64,000 nt of DNA from Shewanella litorisediminis (GTDB taxonomy: Bacteria > Pseudomonadota > Gammaproteobacteria > Enterobacterales > Shewanellaceae), in contig NZ_CP069213.1 in assembly GCF_016834455.1 (NCBI RefSeq), positions 558,501-622,500 of the forward strand, written 5' to 3'. Shown piece after piece: positions 35,151 to 45,200 of the stretch. Numbering within the stretch: position 1 is the first letter of the stretch; each line of letters opens with the position of its first letter. A program made the position numbers and the translations under genes. Under the pieces are notes generated by a model, which searched no databases, was not told the origin of the DNA, and worked only from the letters and a program-made list of their open reading frames with translations.

Positions 35151-36622
35151 TTGGCGGAAGCGCTGGCTTCTATCTCCTGGCTGGCTTCCGTTTCTGGATT
35201 GAGACTCGCCTCTTGGCTGGTTTCCTGTGCCTGTACTGGCGGCTTGGCAGCATCTGTGCCGGCCGCTTCACTGACAGCCGCTTCCGGTGACAAGGTGACA
35301 GTGGGGGCTGTGGGTTCAACCACAACTGCCGCCTTCTTGGGTTTAGGCAGCAGGCTCATCATCTTCTGGGCGATTTCAGTATTGTCCTGATGGCCGATAA
35401 AAAGTCCCGACGCAGGGCCTTGGGCAAATACCTGTACATCGAGCGCAGTATGGCCGCCGCTGGTCCAGCCGGTATAGCTGCGTTTATCAATGATGGTTTT
35501 TATCGCGCTGCCTAAAACGTCCTGCCCTTGCATTCTCGCCCGTGAAAGCGCCTGATGCTCGTCAGATTCCAGAGTAAATCCCAGTTGTGTTTCAAGAGGC
35601 GTCTGCCAGGCTTCGTTGGCAATGATTCCTGCGGCCATGGTATCGGGACTTGCCTTAACACCACGCAGCAGTGCCGCATTCCACAGGTACTCGTCATCTG
35701 CCCCTATGCTCAGGCCACCGGTGTTGTGATCGGCGGTCACCACCATCAGGGTGTCACCCCGGGTGCGGACAAACTCTTCCACGACTTCGATGGCGCGGGC
35801 AAATTCATCCATTTCGGCCATGGCGGTGACAATATCGTTGTTGTGGCCTGCCCAATCAATCAGGCTGCCCTCCACCAACAGCACAAAGCCTTTGTCGTTT
35901 TGAGACAAAATCTCAAGCGCCTTGGCTGTGAGGCGAGAAAGCTGGTGAGCTTCCGGATTATCTATCACCCAGGGCAACTGCACCTCGGCAAACAGGCCCA
36001 GCACCTTGCCACTGCTGACGGTGTCCAGCGCGGCGATGTCGGTGAAGTGTTGGTAGCCCCTGGCGCGGTAGTCGGCAAGCAGCGACTCATCAAAGTATTT
36101 CTGGCCACCCCCAAGCAGCACTTCGGCATTGCTGTCCAATATGGCTTTTGCCAGCTCATCGTAGTTTTTACGGCTTTCATTGTGGGCCAAAAATGCCGCA
36201 GGCGTGGCATGGTTTATCTGGCTCGACACGGCAATCCCGGTCGCTAAACCGGCTTCCCGGGCTTTTTCGAACAGGGTTGGCAGGGGGGCTTTATTCACAT
36301 CGACTGAGATGGCGCCGTTATAACTCTTGTGACCGGTTGCCAGTGCCGTTGCAGCCGCGGCCGAGTCAGTCACGTAGCCCGATACAGGCGCCGGATAGGT
36401 GCTTGCCATCCCCGCCAGCAATCGGTCGAACACGGTTTGCTCGATTTCTTCCGTGTCCGGGTTGTCTTTAAAGTAACGATAGGCGGAGGTATAGGCCGGC
36501 CCCATGCCATCGCCAATCATGATGACCATGTTCTTGGGTTTGGACGGGGTTTTGAGCGGATCGGCCGCGGCGGCTGTCAGGGGCAGGACCAGCAGCAACA
36601 GGGCCAATAATTTCGATGACAT
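35147..36622 (-). CDS. Alkaline phosphatase, PhoA family
   Basis: 491-aa secreted phosphomonoesterase from ATG 36622. The signal peptide MSSKLLALLLLVLPLTAAA is followed by metal and catalytic motifs: MIGDGMG, nucleophile Ser in TDSAAAATA, WAGHNND, TADHNTGG and SGGHTALDV. The last 65 residues are a low-complexity Pro/Ala/Glu/Ser tail that E. coli PhoA lacks, perhaps a flexible surface tether. It lies 37 bases behind gshB on the same strand, so it is probably in the endA-rsmE-gshB transcript and no PHO box is seen before it. Convergent with the module A GGDEF-EAL gene. Confidence 0.9.
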   Translation of the reverse strand: MSSKLLALLLLVLPLTAAAADPLKTPSKPKNMVIMIGDGMGPAYTSAYRYFKDNPDTEEIEQTVFDRLLAGMASTYPAPVSGYVTDSAAAATALATGHKSYNGAISVDVNKAPLPTLFEKAREAGLATGIAVSSQINHATPAAFLAHNESRKNYDELAKAILDSNAEVLLGGGQKYFDESLLADYRARGYQHFTDIAALDTVSSGKVLGLFAEVQLPWVIDNPEAHQLSRLTAKALEILSQNDKGFVLLVEGSLIDWAGHNNDIVTAMAEMDEFARAIEVVEEFVRTRGDTLMVVTADHNTGGLSIGADDEYLWNAALLRGVKASPDTMAAGIIANEAWQTPLETQLGFTLESDEHQALSRARMQGQDVLGSAIKTIIDKRSYTGWTSGGHTALDVQVFAQGPASGLFIGHQDNTEIAQKMMSLLPKPKKAAVVVEPTAPTVTLSPEAAVSEAAGTDAAKPPVQAQETSQEASLNPETEASQEIEASASAN

Positions 36623-36659
36623 AGGGTTCCCCAGGCAGAAGGGCGCGAGGCGCCCACGG

Positions 36660-37610
36660 TTATTTTTTGTTGATACGGGCTTCGATGGCATTCATCAGCA
36701 TGCCTGTAATGTCCACGTCGAAGGCGGCTTCGATTTCGCGGATACAGGTCGGGCTGGTCACGTTAATTTCGGTGAGCTTATCGCCAATGACGTCCAGGCC
36801 CACAAAAATCAGCCCGCGGCGCTTGAGTTCAGGCCCCAATGCCTTGGCGATGCGCCAGTCTGATTCAGACAATGGCTGGGCCACTCCCCGGCCGCCGGCA
36901 GCGAGGTTGCCACGGGTTTCTCCCTGCTTGGGAATACGCGCCAGGCAATAAGGTACAGGCTCACCATCCACCACCAGGATGCGTTTGTCACCAGCGGTGA
37001 TTTCAGGAATAAACACCTGGGCCATGGCGTAGCAATTGCCGTGGTTGGTTAGGGTTTCAATGATGACGCCAAGGTTCGGGTCGTCCTGTTTGACGCGGAA
37101 TATTGAGGCGCCGCCCATGCCATCCAGGGGCTTTAAAATGATGTCGCCATGCTCGGCATGGAAATCGCGGATACGGCCGGCATCGCGGGTGACCATGGTC
37201 AGTGGAGTAAACTCACTGAACCAAGCGGTAAACAGCTTTTCGTTGGCATCCCTGAGGCTCTGGGGCTTGTTTACAATCAACACGCCAGCCTCTTCAGCAC
37301 GCTCCAGCATGTAAGTGGCGTAGATGTATTCGGTATCGAACGGCGGGTCTTTTCGCATCAGGATGACATCAAGCTCGGCCAGTGGCTGCTCAACGGCTTC
37401 GCCCAGCTCAAACCAGCAGTCGGCGTGTTGCATTACCTTGAGTGGATGCATACGGGCACGGGCCTCGCCCCTGACCATGGCCAGGTCCTGCATTTCCATA
37501 TAGAAGAGCTCATAGCCGCGGCTTTGGGCGGCCATCAGCATGGCAAAGCTGGAGTCTTTCTTGATGTTGATGTCGCTGATGGGGTCCATCACTATGCCGA
37601 GTTTGATCAT
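36660..37610 (-). CDS. gshB: Glutathione synthetase
   Basis: ATP-grasp enzyme (316 aa from ATG 37610, AGGA upstream) joining gamma-glutamylcysteine to glycine. Family landmarks: LGIVMDPISDINIKKDSS, MRKDPPFDTEYIY, ILKPLDGMGGASIFRV, AGGRGVAQPL and INVTSPTCIREIE. The frame extends five codons upstream but MIKLGIVMDP is the standard start. Order endA-rsmE-gshB is the same as in E. coli, with short spacers. Confidence 0.96.
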   Translation of the reverse strand: MIKLGIVMDPISDINIKKDSSFAMLMAAQSRGYELFYMEMQDLAMVRGEARARMHPLKVMQHADCWFELGEAVEQPLAELDVILMRKDPPFDTEYIYATYMLERAEEAGVLIVNKPQSLRDANEKLFTAWFSEFTPLTMVTRDAGRIRDFHAEHGDIILKPLDGMGGASIFRVKQDDPNLGVIIETLTNHGNCYAMAQVFIPEITAGDKRILVVDGEPVPYCLARIPKQGETRGNLAAGGRGVAQPLSESDWRIAKALGPELKRRGLIFVGLDVIGDKLTEINVTSPTCIREIEAAFDVDITGMLMNAIEARINKK

Positions 37611-37640
37611 CTTGCGTCCTCTCATGGGGGGGAGCCGGGG

Positions 37641-38372
37641 TTAACCCAGGTCGCCAAATTTCATTTGCAGTGCAGTAATGGCCGTCAGCGCGGCCGTTTC
37701 GGTACGAAGCACTCGGGGACCGAGCAATACTTCGGTAAATTTGTGGGTCTCTGTCATGGCAATTTCCTCTGCCGACAGCCCGCCCTCGGGGCCTATGAGC
37801 AACCTGACCCGGGGATGCTCCAGCACCAGGCCATTGATACCATGGCTGGCGCGGGGGTGAAGATTCAATTTGAGCGCACTGGTTTGTTCTGCGCACCAAT
37901 CGGCCAGCTCCATCACAGGGCGAACCTCTGGCACTGTGGCTCGGCCGCATTGCTCGCAGGCACTGATCACAATCTTCTGCCACTGGGCCACTTTTTTATC
38001 GAGTCGCTCACCGCTGAGCTTGACGCCACAGCGCTCTGAAAAGAGTGGGGTAATGGTATTAACCCCGAGTTCCACTGACTTTTGCAGGGTGAAATCCATA
38101 CGGTCGCCACGGGAGATCACCTGGCCGAGGTGCAAATGCAGCGGCGATTCACTCTGGTTGTCTTGAGCCGCAACCACCTTTACCGTCAGCGACTTTTTAC
38201 CCGCTGAGATGATGTCGGCAAGATAGTCTTTGCCATCGCCGTTGAATATCCTGATTTGCTCGCCTTCGCCCATACGCAGCACTCTGCCCACGTGGGCAAA
38301 GCCATCCTCGTCGAGGGCAAACTGTGCTGAAGGAGACAGGTCAAGTGGCTGGAAAATTCTTGGAATTCGCAT
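37641..38372 (-). CDS. rsmE: 16S rRNA (uracil1498-N3)-methyltransferase RsmE
   Basis: SPOUT-superfamily methyltransferase (243 aa) modifying U1498 of 16S rRNA. The N-terminal PUA-like region ([24 protein letters not shown]) and the C-terminal knot motifs [12 protein letters not shown] and [15 protein letters not shown] are intact. Starts 17 bases after endA on the same strand and precedes gshB by 30 bases. Confidence 0.96.
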   Translation of the reverse strand: MRIPRIFQPLDLSPSAQFALDEDGFAHVGRVLRMGEGEQIRIFNGDGKDYLADIISAGKKSLTVKVVAAQDNQSESPLHLHLGQVISRGDRMDFTLQKSVELGVNTITPLFSERCGVKLSGERLDKKVAQWQKIVISACEQCGRATVPEVRPVMELADWCAEQTSALKLNLHPRASHGINGLVLEHPRVRLLIGPEGGLSAEEIAMTETHKFTEVLLGPRVLRTETAALTAITALQMKFGDLG

Positions 38373-38389
38373 TCGGGATCCTGAAACTG

Positions 38390-39118
38390 TTAATCTGCCG
38401 TTTGAACATCGAGAGCGCCCGCCTTACAGCCGCGTGCGACAAAGGGATTGTGATTCCCCTGGGCGCCGGCAATAAGCTGGTCTCTCTGGCACTCAATAGT
38501 ATCAACTGGATAGCTTTTATCCCATGCCTCAAACAACTTTAATTGGGCGGGCGCAATCTTAAGCCCATATTGTGCCTGCATATAAAGGTAGCTGCGGGCA
38601 ATGGCGCCGCGGCTTCGGCGCGGCGGCTGTACCTGGCGGGCCTTGAAGTCCACCACCATCTCGCATTGACCATATTGGGTTGGGCTGGCATTCCATTCCC
38701 GAAAGCGGTAGTTGCTTCGGTCGCCGTTGATTTCCCCTATGGCCGGCACCAGATTGTGCAAGTCGGCTTCCATACGCACGAAGGTCGCATCATTTTGGGT
38801 GCATTCCTTTCGTCCACCCTGTTGCCAGCATTGGCGCTGGTGGCCGAACTCCCAGGCCGGAACCAGATGTTCCCACTCTATCCGCTCCGCGCGTCCGGCA
38901 TTTTTACGGACCTGATAACCGCAGCTGTTGTGGTCAACTTCCCAGCGTTTACCCTTGGTTTGAATGTTACAGCCGCAGTAAAAGCTCTGCATCGGCAGTG
39001 CGGCATAGATTTTCTGGGCGGTTCGTTTGGCTTCTGCAAAGTTGAACGGCGGCGTATTTTGGGCAAAACACAGGGACAATGGGGCAACAAGTGTTGCCAA
39101 AGCAAATAGATAGCGCAA
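38390..39118 (-). CDS. endA: Periplasmic endonuclease I
   Basis: 242-aa secreted DNase I-type endonuclease with signal peptide [19 protein letters not shown]. The His-Me finger motif [14 protein letters not shown] (about 80-93), [18 protein letters not shown] and SNYRFREW match EndA. Cysteines suggest disulfides typical of the periplasmic enzyme. First gene of endA-rsmE-gshB-phosphatase. Confidence 0.94.
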   Translation of the reverse strand: MRYLFALATLVAPLSLCFAQNTPPFNFAEAKRTAQKIYAALPMQSFYCGCNIQTKGKRWEVDHNSCGYQVRKNAGRAERIEWEHLVPAWEFGHQRQCWQQGGRKECTQNDATFVRMEADLHNLVPAIGEINGDRSNYRFREWNASPTQYGQCEMVVDFKARQVQPPRRSRGAIARSYLYMQAQYGLKIAPAQLKLFEAWDKSYPVDTIECQRDQLIAGAQGNHNPFVARGCKAGALDVQTAD

Positions 39119-39256
39119 GGTGTTTCCTGATACTGCTGGCCGCTTTCATCGCGACTTTTTTGATTGGCAGGGATGTTAATCCAACGGGGTAGGGCTGACA
39201 ACCTCGGGTATCCCGTTGGGCGTGTCATGGGGGCATTCGCCTGAAACTGCGACGCG

Positions 39257-39811
39257 TCAGCGTGTTTCGGGTTGTTTCAGGTAGTCACCGCAGCGACGGC
39301 ACAGGTAGCGTGCATCTCCCCTCAGTATTTTGTTGTGGCGCCTTATCGACAGCGGGACCGGGCCGCATTGGCAGCGGTATTCGACACTCTTGCTGACACT
39401 GGTGGTGTCCAGGGTATGGGTGGTGCGCGGTGACAATCCAAACAGGCCACGCATCAGTGCTTGCCATTCTTTGCCGTGGGGTTTGACCTTGCCGTGGAGG
39501 GTATGGGCCAGCAAATGGCAAAGCTCGTGGGGAATGACTTCGGTAAAGAAGATGTCGGGATTTTCTTCCAGCAGTTTGGGGTTCAGGCGGATAAGGTTCT
39601 GGCTGCTGTAGGCCATACCTGCTGTCTTGCCCCGGATATCGAACCTCAACGTGGGTCTTGGGATGTCCCTGCCAAGTCCGGCTTCAGCCCTGAGGCAAGC
39701 GCGTTCAAGGTGCAGGCTAGCATCCTCCTGGATGGCGGTTTGCGGTGGCATGGCATTGCTGACGAGTTGTGATGTCGCAGGCCGTTTGGATGGGCGAAAA
39801 AACGAAAACAT
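39257..39811 (-). CDS. sprT: SprT family zinc metalloprotease-like protein
   Basis: 184-aa SprT/Spartan-like protein. The metal site HELCHLLAHTLHG (about residues 95-107) lies in the SprT-like domain and a C-terminal zinc ribbon is formed by YRCQCG and YLCRRCGD. Eukaryotic Spartan cleaves DNA-protein crosslinks; the bacterial role is unsettled. Cytoplasmic. Upstream of endA in many gammaproteobacteria, as here. Start at ATG 39811 is plausible; ATG at about 39751 is an alternative. Confidence 0.88.
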   Translation of the reverse strand: MFSFFRPSKRPATSQLVSNAMPPQTAIQEDASLHLERACLRAEAGLGRDIPRPTLRFDIRGKTAGMAYSSQNLIRLNPKLLEENPDIFFTEVIPHELCHLLAHTLHGKVKPHGKEWQALMRGLFGLSPRTTHTLDTTSVSKSVEYRCQCGPVPLSIRRHNKILRGDARYLCRRCGDYLKQPETR

Positions 39812-39922
39812 ACGGGTTCCGGGAAGACAGGCGTATGCATGATACCCCTGTCTTCTTCACCCGAACAAGCCCTGAGGATGCTGGCCCTGAATCCAAGGTT
39901 TCTATATCAGGGCCGTGCGTAT

Positions 39923-41080
39923 TTACAGCGTCGCAGCGGCAAGCTCCACCATGGCACGCACCTGCTCGGCGATGGCTCTGCCGGTTTGAGCATCATAACC
40001 GGCGACCTTGGGGGTATGGATATGGCCGACGGGTAACTTGAGCCCAAACTGGTCCCTCAGAAGCACGGCACGGTAAGAAATTTCATTGGATAGATAGCCG
40101 CCGCCTGAGCCCTCCACCGAGATGGCTTCCTGCAGCTCTGCCAGAGAAGTGGCCTCAAATGTGCCTCTGCCCAGGGTGGTGACCCTGTGATTGTCATTGA
40201 CCTTGTAGTTACCCGGCGCCGCTTGCATGGCCGTTACGGGTAAAGAAAATTCCACGAACTCATCGCCGTTGAGTGACTTCCCGTTCAGCATGGGGGCTAT
40301 GGGTTGGGTTTTGGTTGCGCCTGTGAGCACATTCAGGTTATCCGGGGCCTCGGCGCTGCGGTTGCGGCCCGGGAAACGTTCGAGGTCAAAATCGTCCCGT
40401 CCCATGCTCACGGTAAATACCGCATCAATAGAGCGTTTGCGATAGAAGGGAGTCAGCAGTGATTCAATCATGCCCTGATCGAAATCGGCAAAGCGCACCG
40501 GGATCATGACGGTTTCAATCTGTGCCTGTTTGCCGCCAACTTTGAATTTATAGCCATCCAGCATCAGCGCCGTTATACCCGACGGGTTGCTCTGGCCTAT
40601 GTTGCGATCAAGGAAGAAGGGGTCAAAACCGGTGAGTAGAATGCGAATTTGCACGTCCTCACCAAAATGGATATCCGAAAAACCCCGGGAGGCTGTTTCA
40701 ACGGCGCGCACCAGAATATCTCTTTGCCAGGGGACTATGGCGTATCCGGCCTTATCCTGTTTGAGGCTTGCACGCATCGCCAGTCTTGCCCAATACAGGC
40801 TGCGGTCATCCATGTGGCCGGACTGCACGTCCCGCACTGCCTGCTGCCACAGCCGAATGCCCTGGTATGCCATGGCCTGGGTCACGGCCTTTTCTTCGTT
40901 GCCGGCTGCCAGCTTGTCTTTGAGGCCGTCAATCAGACCCTGATACCTGTTTGCCACGCCGCCGAGGTCGCTGTTTGCCTTGGGGAGTCGCAGTTCTTCC
41001 ACGTCGAGATTGGCCTGGGCCAAAAGGGGCAGGGTGCCTACGCCGGCAATGAACAGAGCAGGGAGCATACGCTTTAACAT
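39923..41080 (-). CDS. Secreted pyroglutamyl-peptidase-like protein, catalytic Cys replaced by Ser
   Basis: 385-aa protein with signal peptide MLKRMLPALFIAGVGTLPLLAQA and a helical region to about residue 140. Residues 146-360 resemble peptidase family C15 (pyroglutamyl peptidase I): ILLTGFDPFFLD, QSNPSG (164-169), Glu in FDLERF (about 234), GGYLSNEISY (327-336) and VGHIHTPKV (His 355). In active C15 enzymes the segment reads G-x-Y-V-C-N; here Ser 331 (TCC codon) is in the Cys place while Glu and His remain. C15 enzymes are normally cytosolic, so a secreted, extended form is unusual. It may be inactive, Ser-dependent or a binding protein. AAGGA precedes the ATG. Confidence 0.7.
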   Translation of the reverse strand: MLKRMLPALFIAGVGTLPLLAQANLDVEELRLPKANSDLGGVANRYQGLIDGLKDKLAAGNEEKAVTQAMAYQGIRLWQQAVRDVQSGHMDDRSLYWARLAMRASLKQDKAGYAIVPWQRDILVRAVETASRGFSDIHFGEDVQIRILLTGFDPFFLDRNIGQSNPSGITALMLDGYKFKVGGKQAQIETVMIPVRFADFDQGMIESLLTPFYRKRSIDAVFTVSMGRDDFDLERFPGRNRSAEAPDNLNVLTGATKTQPIAPMLNGKSLNGDEFVEFSLPVTAMQAAPGNYKVNDNHRVTTLGRGTFEATSLAELQEAISVEGSGGGYLSNEISYRAVLLRDQFGLKLPVGHIHTPKVAGYDAQTGRAIAEQVRAMVELAAATL

Positions 41081-41169
41081 GGGGCATCCTTAACGACAAA
41101 ATTAATCTTTCACGCTATGGGGTTAGCTTTAGTTTAGTCAAACTTTAGGGGTACCACAGGACGGGAAAA

Positions 41170-41189
41170 AAGGCGAGCTTTTCGGCCTT
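41170..41189 (-). terminator. Possible terminator of the LysR gene
   Basis: AAGGC / GCCTT arms around a ten-base loop, with a run of T on the minus strand, 33 bases past the LysR stop. Short stem, so low confidence. Confidence 0.4.
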
Positions 41190-41221
41190 GTTGTTACCCA
41201 TACACTGTGAACATCTGTGTC

Positions 41222-42133
41222 TTAGCCCATCATGCCAAGCAGGGATTCCTGACTGCCGAAGCGCTTGATAAAGAAGTCGAGAAACACACTGATGTTGGTA
41301 GCCAGCTGTTTGCGACTGGAATAGACTCCATACACCTTGAAGGGCTCCATGGGCCACTCGGGCAGTATGGGCAACAGGGCGCCGCTGGCGAGATCTTTCT
41401 TGCACTGGGCATGGGACAACATGGCAATACCAAAATCATCCAATGCCAATTGGCGCACCATCACGGCGCTGTTCACCCGCACCTTGCGATTGAAACTGAC
41501 CATGGTTTTACGGCCGCCTTTACCCAGTGGCCAGATGGGGGCCGAGCGGGTGGTGCCAAGGAGAATGCCGGCATGTTGCCCAAGCTCTTTGGGGGTGGCG
41601 GGGGTGCCATGCTTTTTCAGATATCCGGGGCTTGCCACCAAAATGGGCTGACGCTCAAACAGCAATCTGGCCACATTGTCAGAGGGCTGCAGTGGGCCGT
41701 ACTTGATGGCGATATCGTAGCCTTCACCCACCAGGCCCACATCCGAGTCAGTAAACTGCACGTCCAGTTCCACACTGGGATAGAGGCGCAAAAAACCGCT
41801 GCACAGATTGGCAATTAACTCCTGGCTGAATGAGACGGGGATGGCGATGCGCAGCGAGCCGGACACATCCGCGTGGGTGTGTTCAATCACCGCCTTGGCG
41901 GCCTCAAGCTCATTCACTATGGTTTCGCAGTGTTGATAGAAAAGGGTACCGACCTGGGTGAGGCTTAGATTGCGGCTGTCTCGCTGCAGCAGTCGTACGC
42001 CAAGTTCTTCTTCCAATTGAGCAACTTTACGACTAATGGTGGATTTTGGCATGCCAATATCGCGGGCCGCCTGGCTGAAACCCTGAGATCTGACCACTGC
42101 GGCAAATAGCGCCATCCCATTCAAATCTGGCAT
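41222..42133 (-). CDS. LysR-family transcriptional regulator
   Basis: 303-aa LysR-type regulator. The winged helix at the N-terminus (MALFAAVVRSQGFSQAARDI, MPKSTISRKVAQLEEELG) and the effector-binding domain (SGSLRIAIPVSFSQELI, LVASPGYLKKHGTP) place it in the DsdC/AaeR-like LysR group, with the Leu-rich helix typical of the family. It is divergent from the fused carboxylase gene across 121 bases and is its likely regulator. Effector unknown. Confidence 0.9.
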   Translation of the reverse strand: MPDLNGMALFAAVVRSQGFSQAARDIGMPKSTISRKVAQLEEELGVRLLQRDSRNLSLTQVGTLFYQHCETIVNELEAAKAVIEHTHADVSGSLRIAIPVSFSQELIANLCSGFLRLYPSVELDVQFTDSDVGLVGEGYDIAIKYGPLQPSDNVARLLFERQPILVASPGYLKKHGTPATPKELGQHAGILLGTTRSAPIWPLGKGGRKTMVSFNRKVRVNSAVMVRQLALDDFGIAMLSHAQCKKDLASGALLPILPEWPMEPFKVYGVYSSRKQLATNISVFLDFFIKRFGSQESLLGMMG

Positions 42134-42254
42134 GTTTTTTCTATCGTCTCAAAAATGGAACAAAGCGTCCAAGGCAGTTTAATGGTATTTGCAAACCGAA
42201 GGAAGGTATATTTGATGGCTAAAAATTTTCAGAGGCTTAGCAGAGGATCTCTTA

Positions 42255-45200
42255 ATGACCACCAACAAGCAGCCCAAAAACATGACTCAAGCACAAAAGC
42301 CTGATCCGCTGTTTCTGCAAGCGGAACATCTGGCAAAGGATTTTTCGCTGTTCCCTGAGCACAGCAAACAAAGTTTATCCGAGGAAATCAAAGGTCTGTT
42401 GGACGATGCTGCCATCCAGACTAACCTCAAATCACTGACAAAGCTGGATGTGGATGGCTATGTTGCCAAGGTCATTCAGCCAACCCAGGACAAAAACCGC
42501 CCCGGTGCCAAGCGTATTATTGCCGACTTAAAGGGTAAGGTCATTACAGAGACCCATATGGGCTCTTTCTACAGCGCTGAAGTGGACCTGAACTTTGGCA
42601 GCCGTACCCGTCGTATCGGTTTTGTTGCCCAGGAGCGTACCACCGCCAATGGTGCCTGGATGCCTGAGCATCACCTGGCGGCCTGTAAAGCAATTCGTCA
42701 CTTCGCCGAATTGTCCATGCCTATTGTTTACCTCATCGACACACCCGGTGCGGATGCCGGTGAGATTGCCAACAGCAATAATCAGGCACACTCCATTTCC
42801 AAGGCCATTGCCGAGAGTGCCAACGTTGACGTGCCAACCGTGGGTATCGTGATTGGTGCCGGTTATTCCGGTGGTGCGATTCCACTGGCGGCGGCCAACA
42901 TTCTGCTGTCGCTGCGTGATGGTATTTTCAACACCATTCAGCCTCAGGGCCTGCAAAGTATTGCCCGTAAGTACAACCTGTCCTGGCAGGAATGCGCCAA
43001 GTCTGTAGGTGTGTCCCCTGAGGAACTGTACAACGCAGGTTGCATCGATGGCATCATCGATTTCTCGCCGTCCGACCGTGACGAGCGTCAGCACAACCTG
43101 CGCCGCGCCATCATCAGCTCCATCGAAGCCGTTGAGCGCGCAGCTGTTAATTTCGTTAAAGAGTCCAAAGACCTGCGCGAGCACTACGAGCGCAGTTTGA
43201 CCCGCTTCCTTAACCCTTCAAGCAGCCTCAAGGCGCTGGAAAGCACGGCCGACATGGCGGTGGCGAGCAGCCCCACCATGCATCTGAACCTCTTCGGCAG
43301 CGCCTACCGTTATCTGCGTTACCTGACACTGCGCAGCCGTATCCACTCCATCTCCATGGAGCAATATGGTCGTCTGTCCAAGGTGAGCGTGCCTGAGGGT
43401 GACTTGCTGGAGCGTATCCAGAAGGAGCAGGAAAAGGTATTCCAGGCCTGGTTGTCTGCCCCGGATAAAGTAGTTTACGACGAAGAGCTGTCCAAACTGT
43501 GGAACAACTTTGTCAACAAGCGTGCCGAGATCAGCACAGAGCGTAACATGCTGACCCGTTTGATTTTGGGTGAACCAAAAGAGAACTACAAAAAGGCCAA
43601 AAAAGCGCTGCTGTTCAACATCGGCTGGTCTTTGTACCACCGCTGGAAGGCCAATGCTGCCAACAACTTCAAGGGGCTTATTCACTATCTGGAAACCCTG
43701 CCTGCCGAGGTGACCGAGGCCAATTGGCCTGAGCTGAACAACCTCACAGTGCTGGATGTGGTGGTGAACAAAGAACTGCGCGAAGACTTTATTTGGCAGT
43801 GCTACAACATTCTCATTTTCAATGCCCTGTACGACAACGTGGTTGGCAGCCTGGCCTCTATCGCCAAAGAAGCCATGATGAGCAAGAGCCTGTCCCGGGC
43901 CTCGGTTGACAGCCTGCTGCACAAGGCCATTGACCGTGCCCTGTCGACTCAGGACATCGCCAACGACAAGAGCAAGTTCTACAAGTGGCTGAAGTACTTC
44001 ATGTCTCAGTCAAACCGTGCCGAACTGCTGACCAAGACTGAGCAGTGGAAGAGCGTGGGTTTCCCACAGCTGAACGACTCGCTGTTCGTTATCCTCACTT
44101 ACTTCTTCGAACGTCTGCTGCCCGAATACTTCGACAGTGAAGACGACACCGGCAAGTACACCGGCGCCATCAACCCTGTGCGTATCGGTCGTCGTAAAGA
44201 CTTCTGGAACCGCCTGACTATGGGTTACCAGGATCTGCTGATCCAGAAGGTGCTCCGCGACGAGAAGAAAGCCGGCAAGATGACCTGGGAAAACGTCATC
44301 AATAAGTTCTTCACCAATTTTGATGAACTGAACGGCGACAAGATGACCGCCAACCTGCTTAACTTCCCCGGCTTCCGTCTGTCGATTGAAGACGCGCTGG
44401 ACAAGGGCATACGTCCTTGCGGCCTTATTACAGGTACGGCTGACTTTGAGCACAAGGGTGCTTCACTCAAGGTGGGTATCGCCGTTTCCAACACCGCCTT
44501 CCAGGCCGGTGCTTTCGATATGGCTTCCGCCGAGAAGTTCTCTGCGCTGCTTATCGAGTGCGCCAAGCGCCATATGCCGGTTATCTGCTTTATCTCTTCC
44601 GGTGGTATGCAGACTAAAGAAGGCGCCGCAGCCCTGTTCTCCATGGCCGTGGTAAACGATCGTATCACCCGCTTTATCCGTGACAACGAACTGCCGGTAC
44701 TGATGTTCGGTTTCGGTGACTGTACCGGTGGTGCCCAGGCATCCTTCGTGACTCACCCACTGGTGCAGACCTACTACCTGTCAGGCACCAACATGCCGTT
44801 CGCCGGTCAGATGGTGGTTCCTGCCTATCTGCCGTCCACCTCAACCCTGTCGAATTATCTGTCGAAGGTGCCGGGTGCCATGAATGGTCTGGTATATAAC
44901 CCCTTCAGCGATACTCTGGACTCCCAGCTGGCCAGCATCGACCCTCTGATGCCAATGCCAACCCAGAAGATCGAAGAAGTCATCAAGGGTGCTCTGTCTA
45001 CTCTGGTGCCTGAGGCTCAGGTAGTGGATGAAGAAATCCGTCAGGATGACCCCCGTGCCCTGATGAAGCCAATCGACAAGGTACTGGTACATGCCCGTGG
45101 CTGTACTGCGGTGAAGCTTATCCGTAAGGCTCACGACAACAACATCAACGTGGTGTTGGTTGCGTCCGACCCGGATATGACAGCCGTTCCGGCCGATATG

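Noticed and set aside
42528..43184. A long open frame opposite the carboxylase gene
   Set aside because: Same cause: biased third positions leave few stops on the opposite strand.
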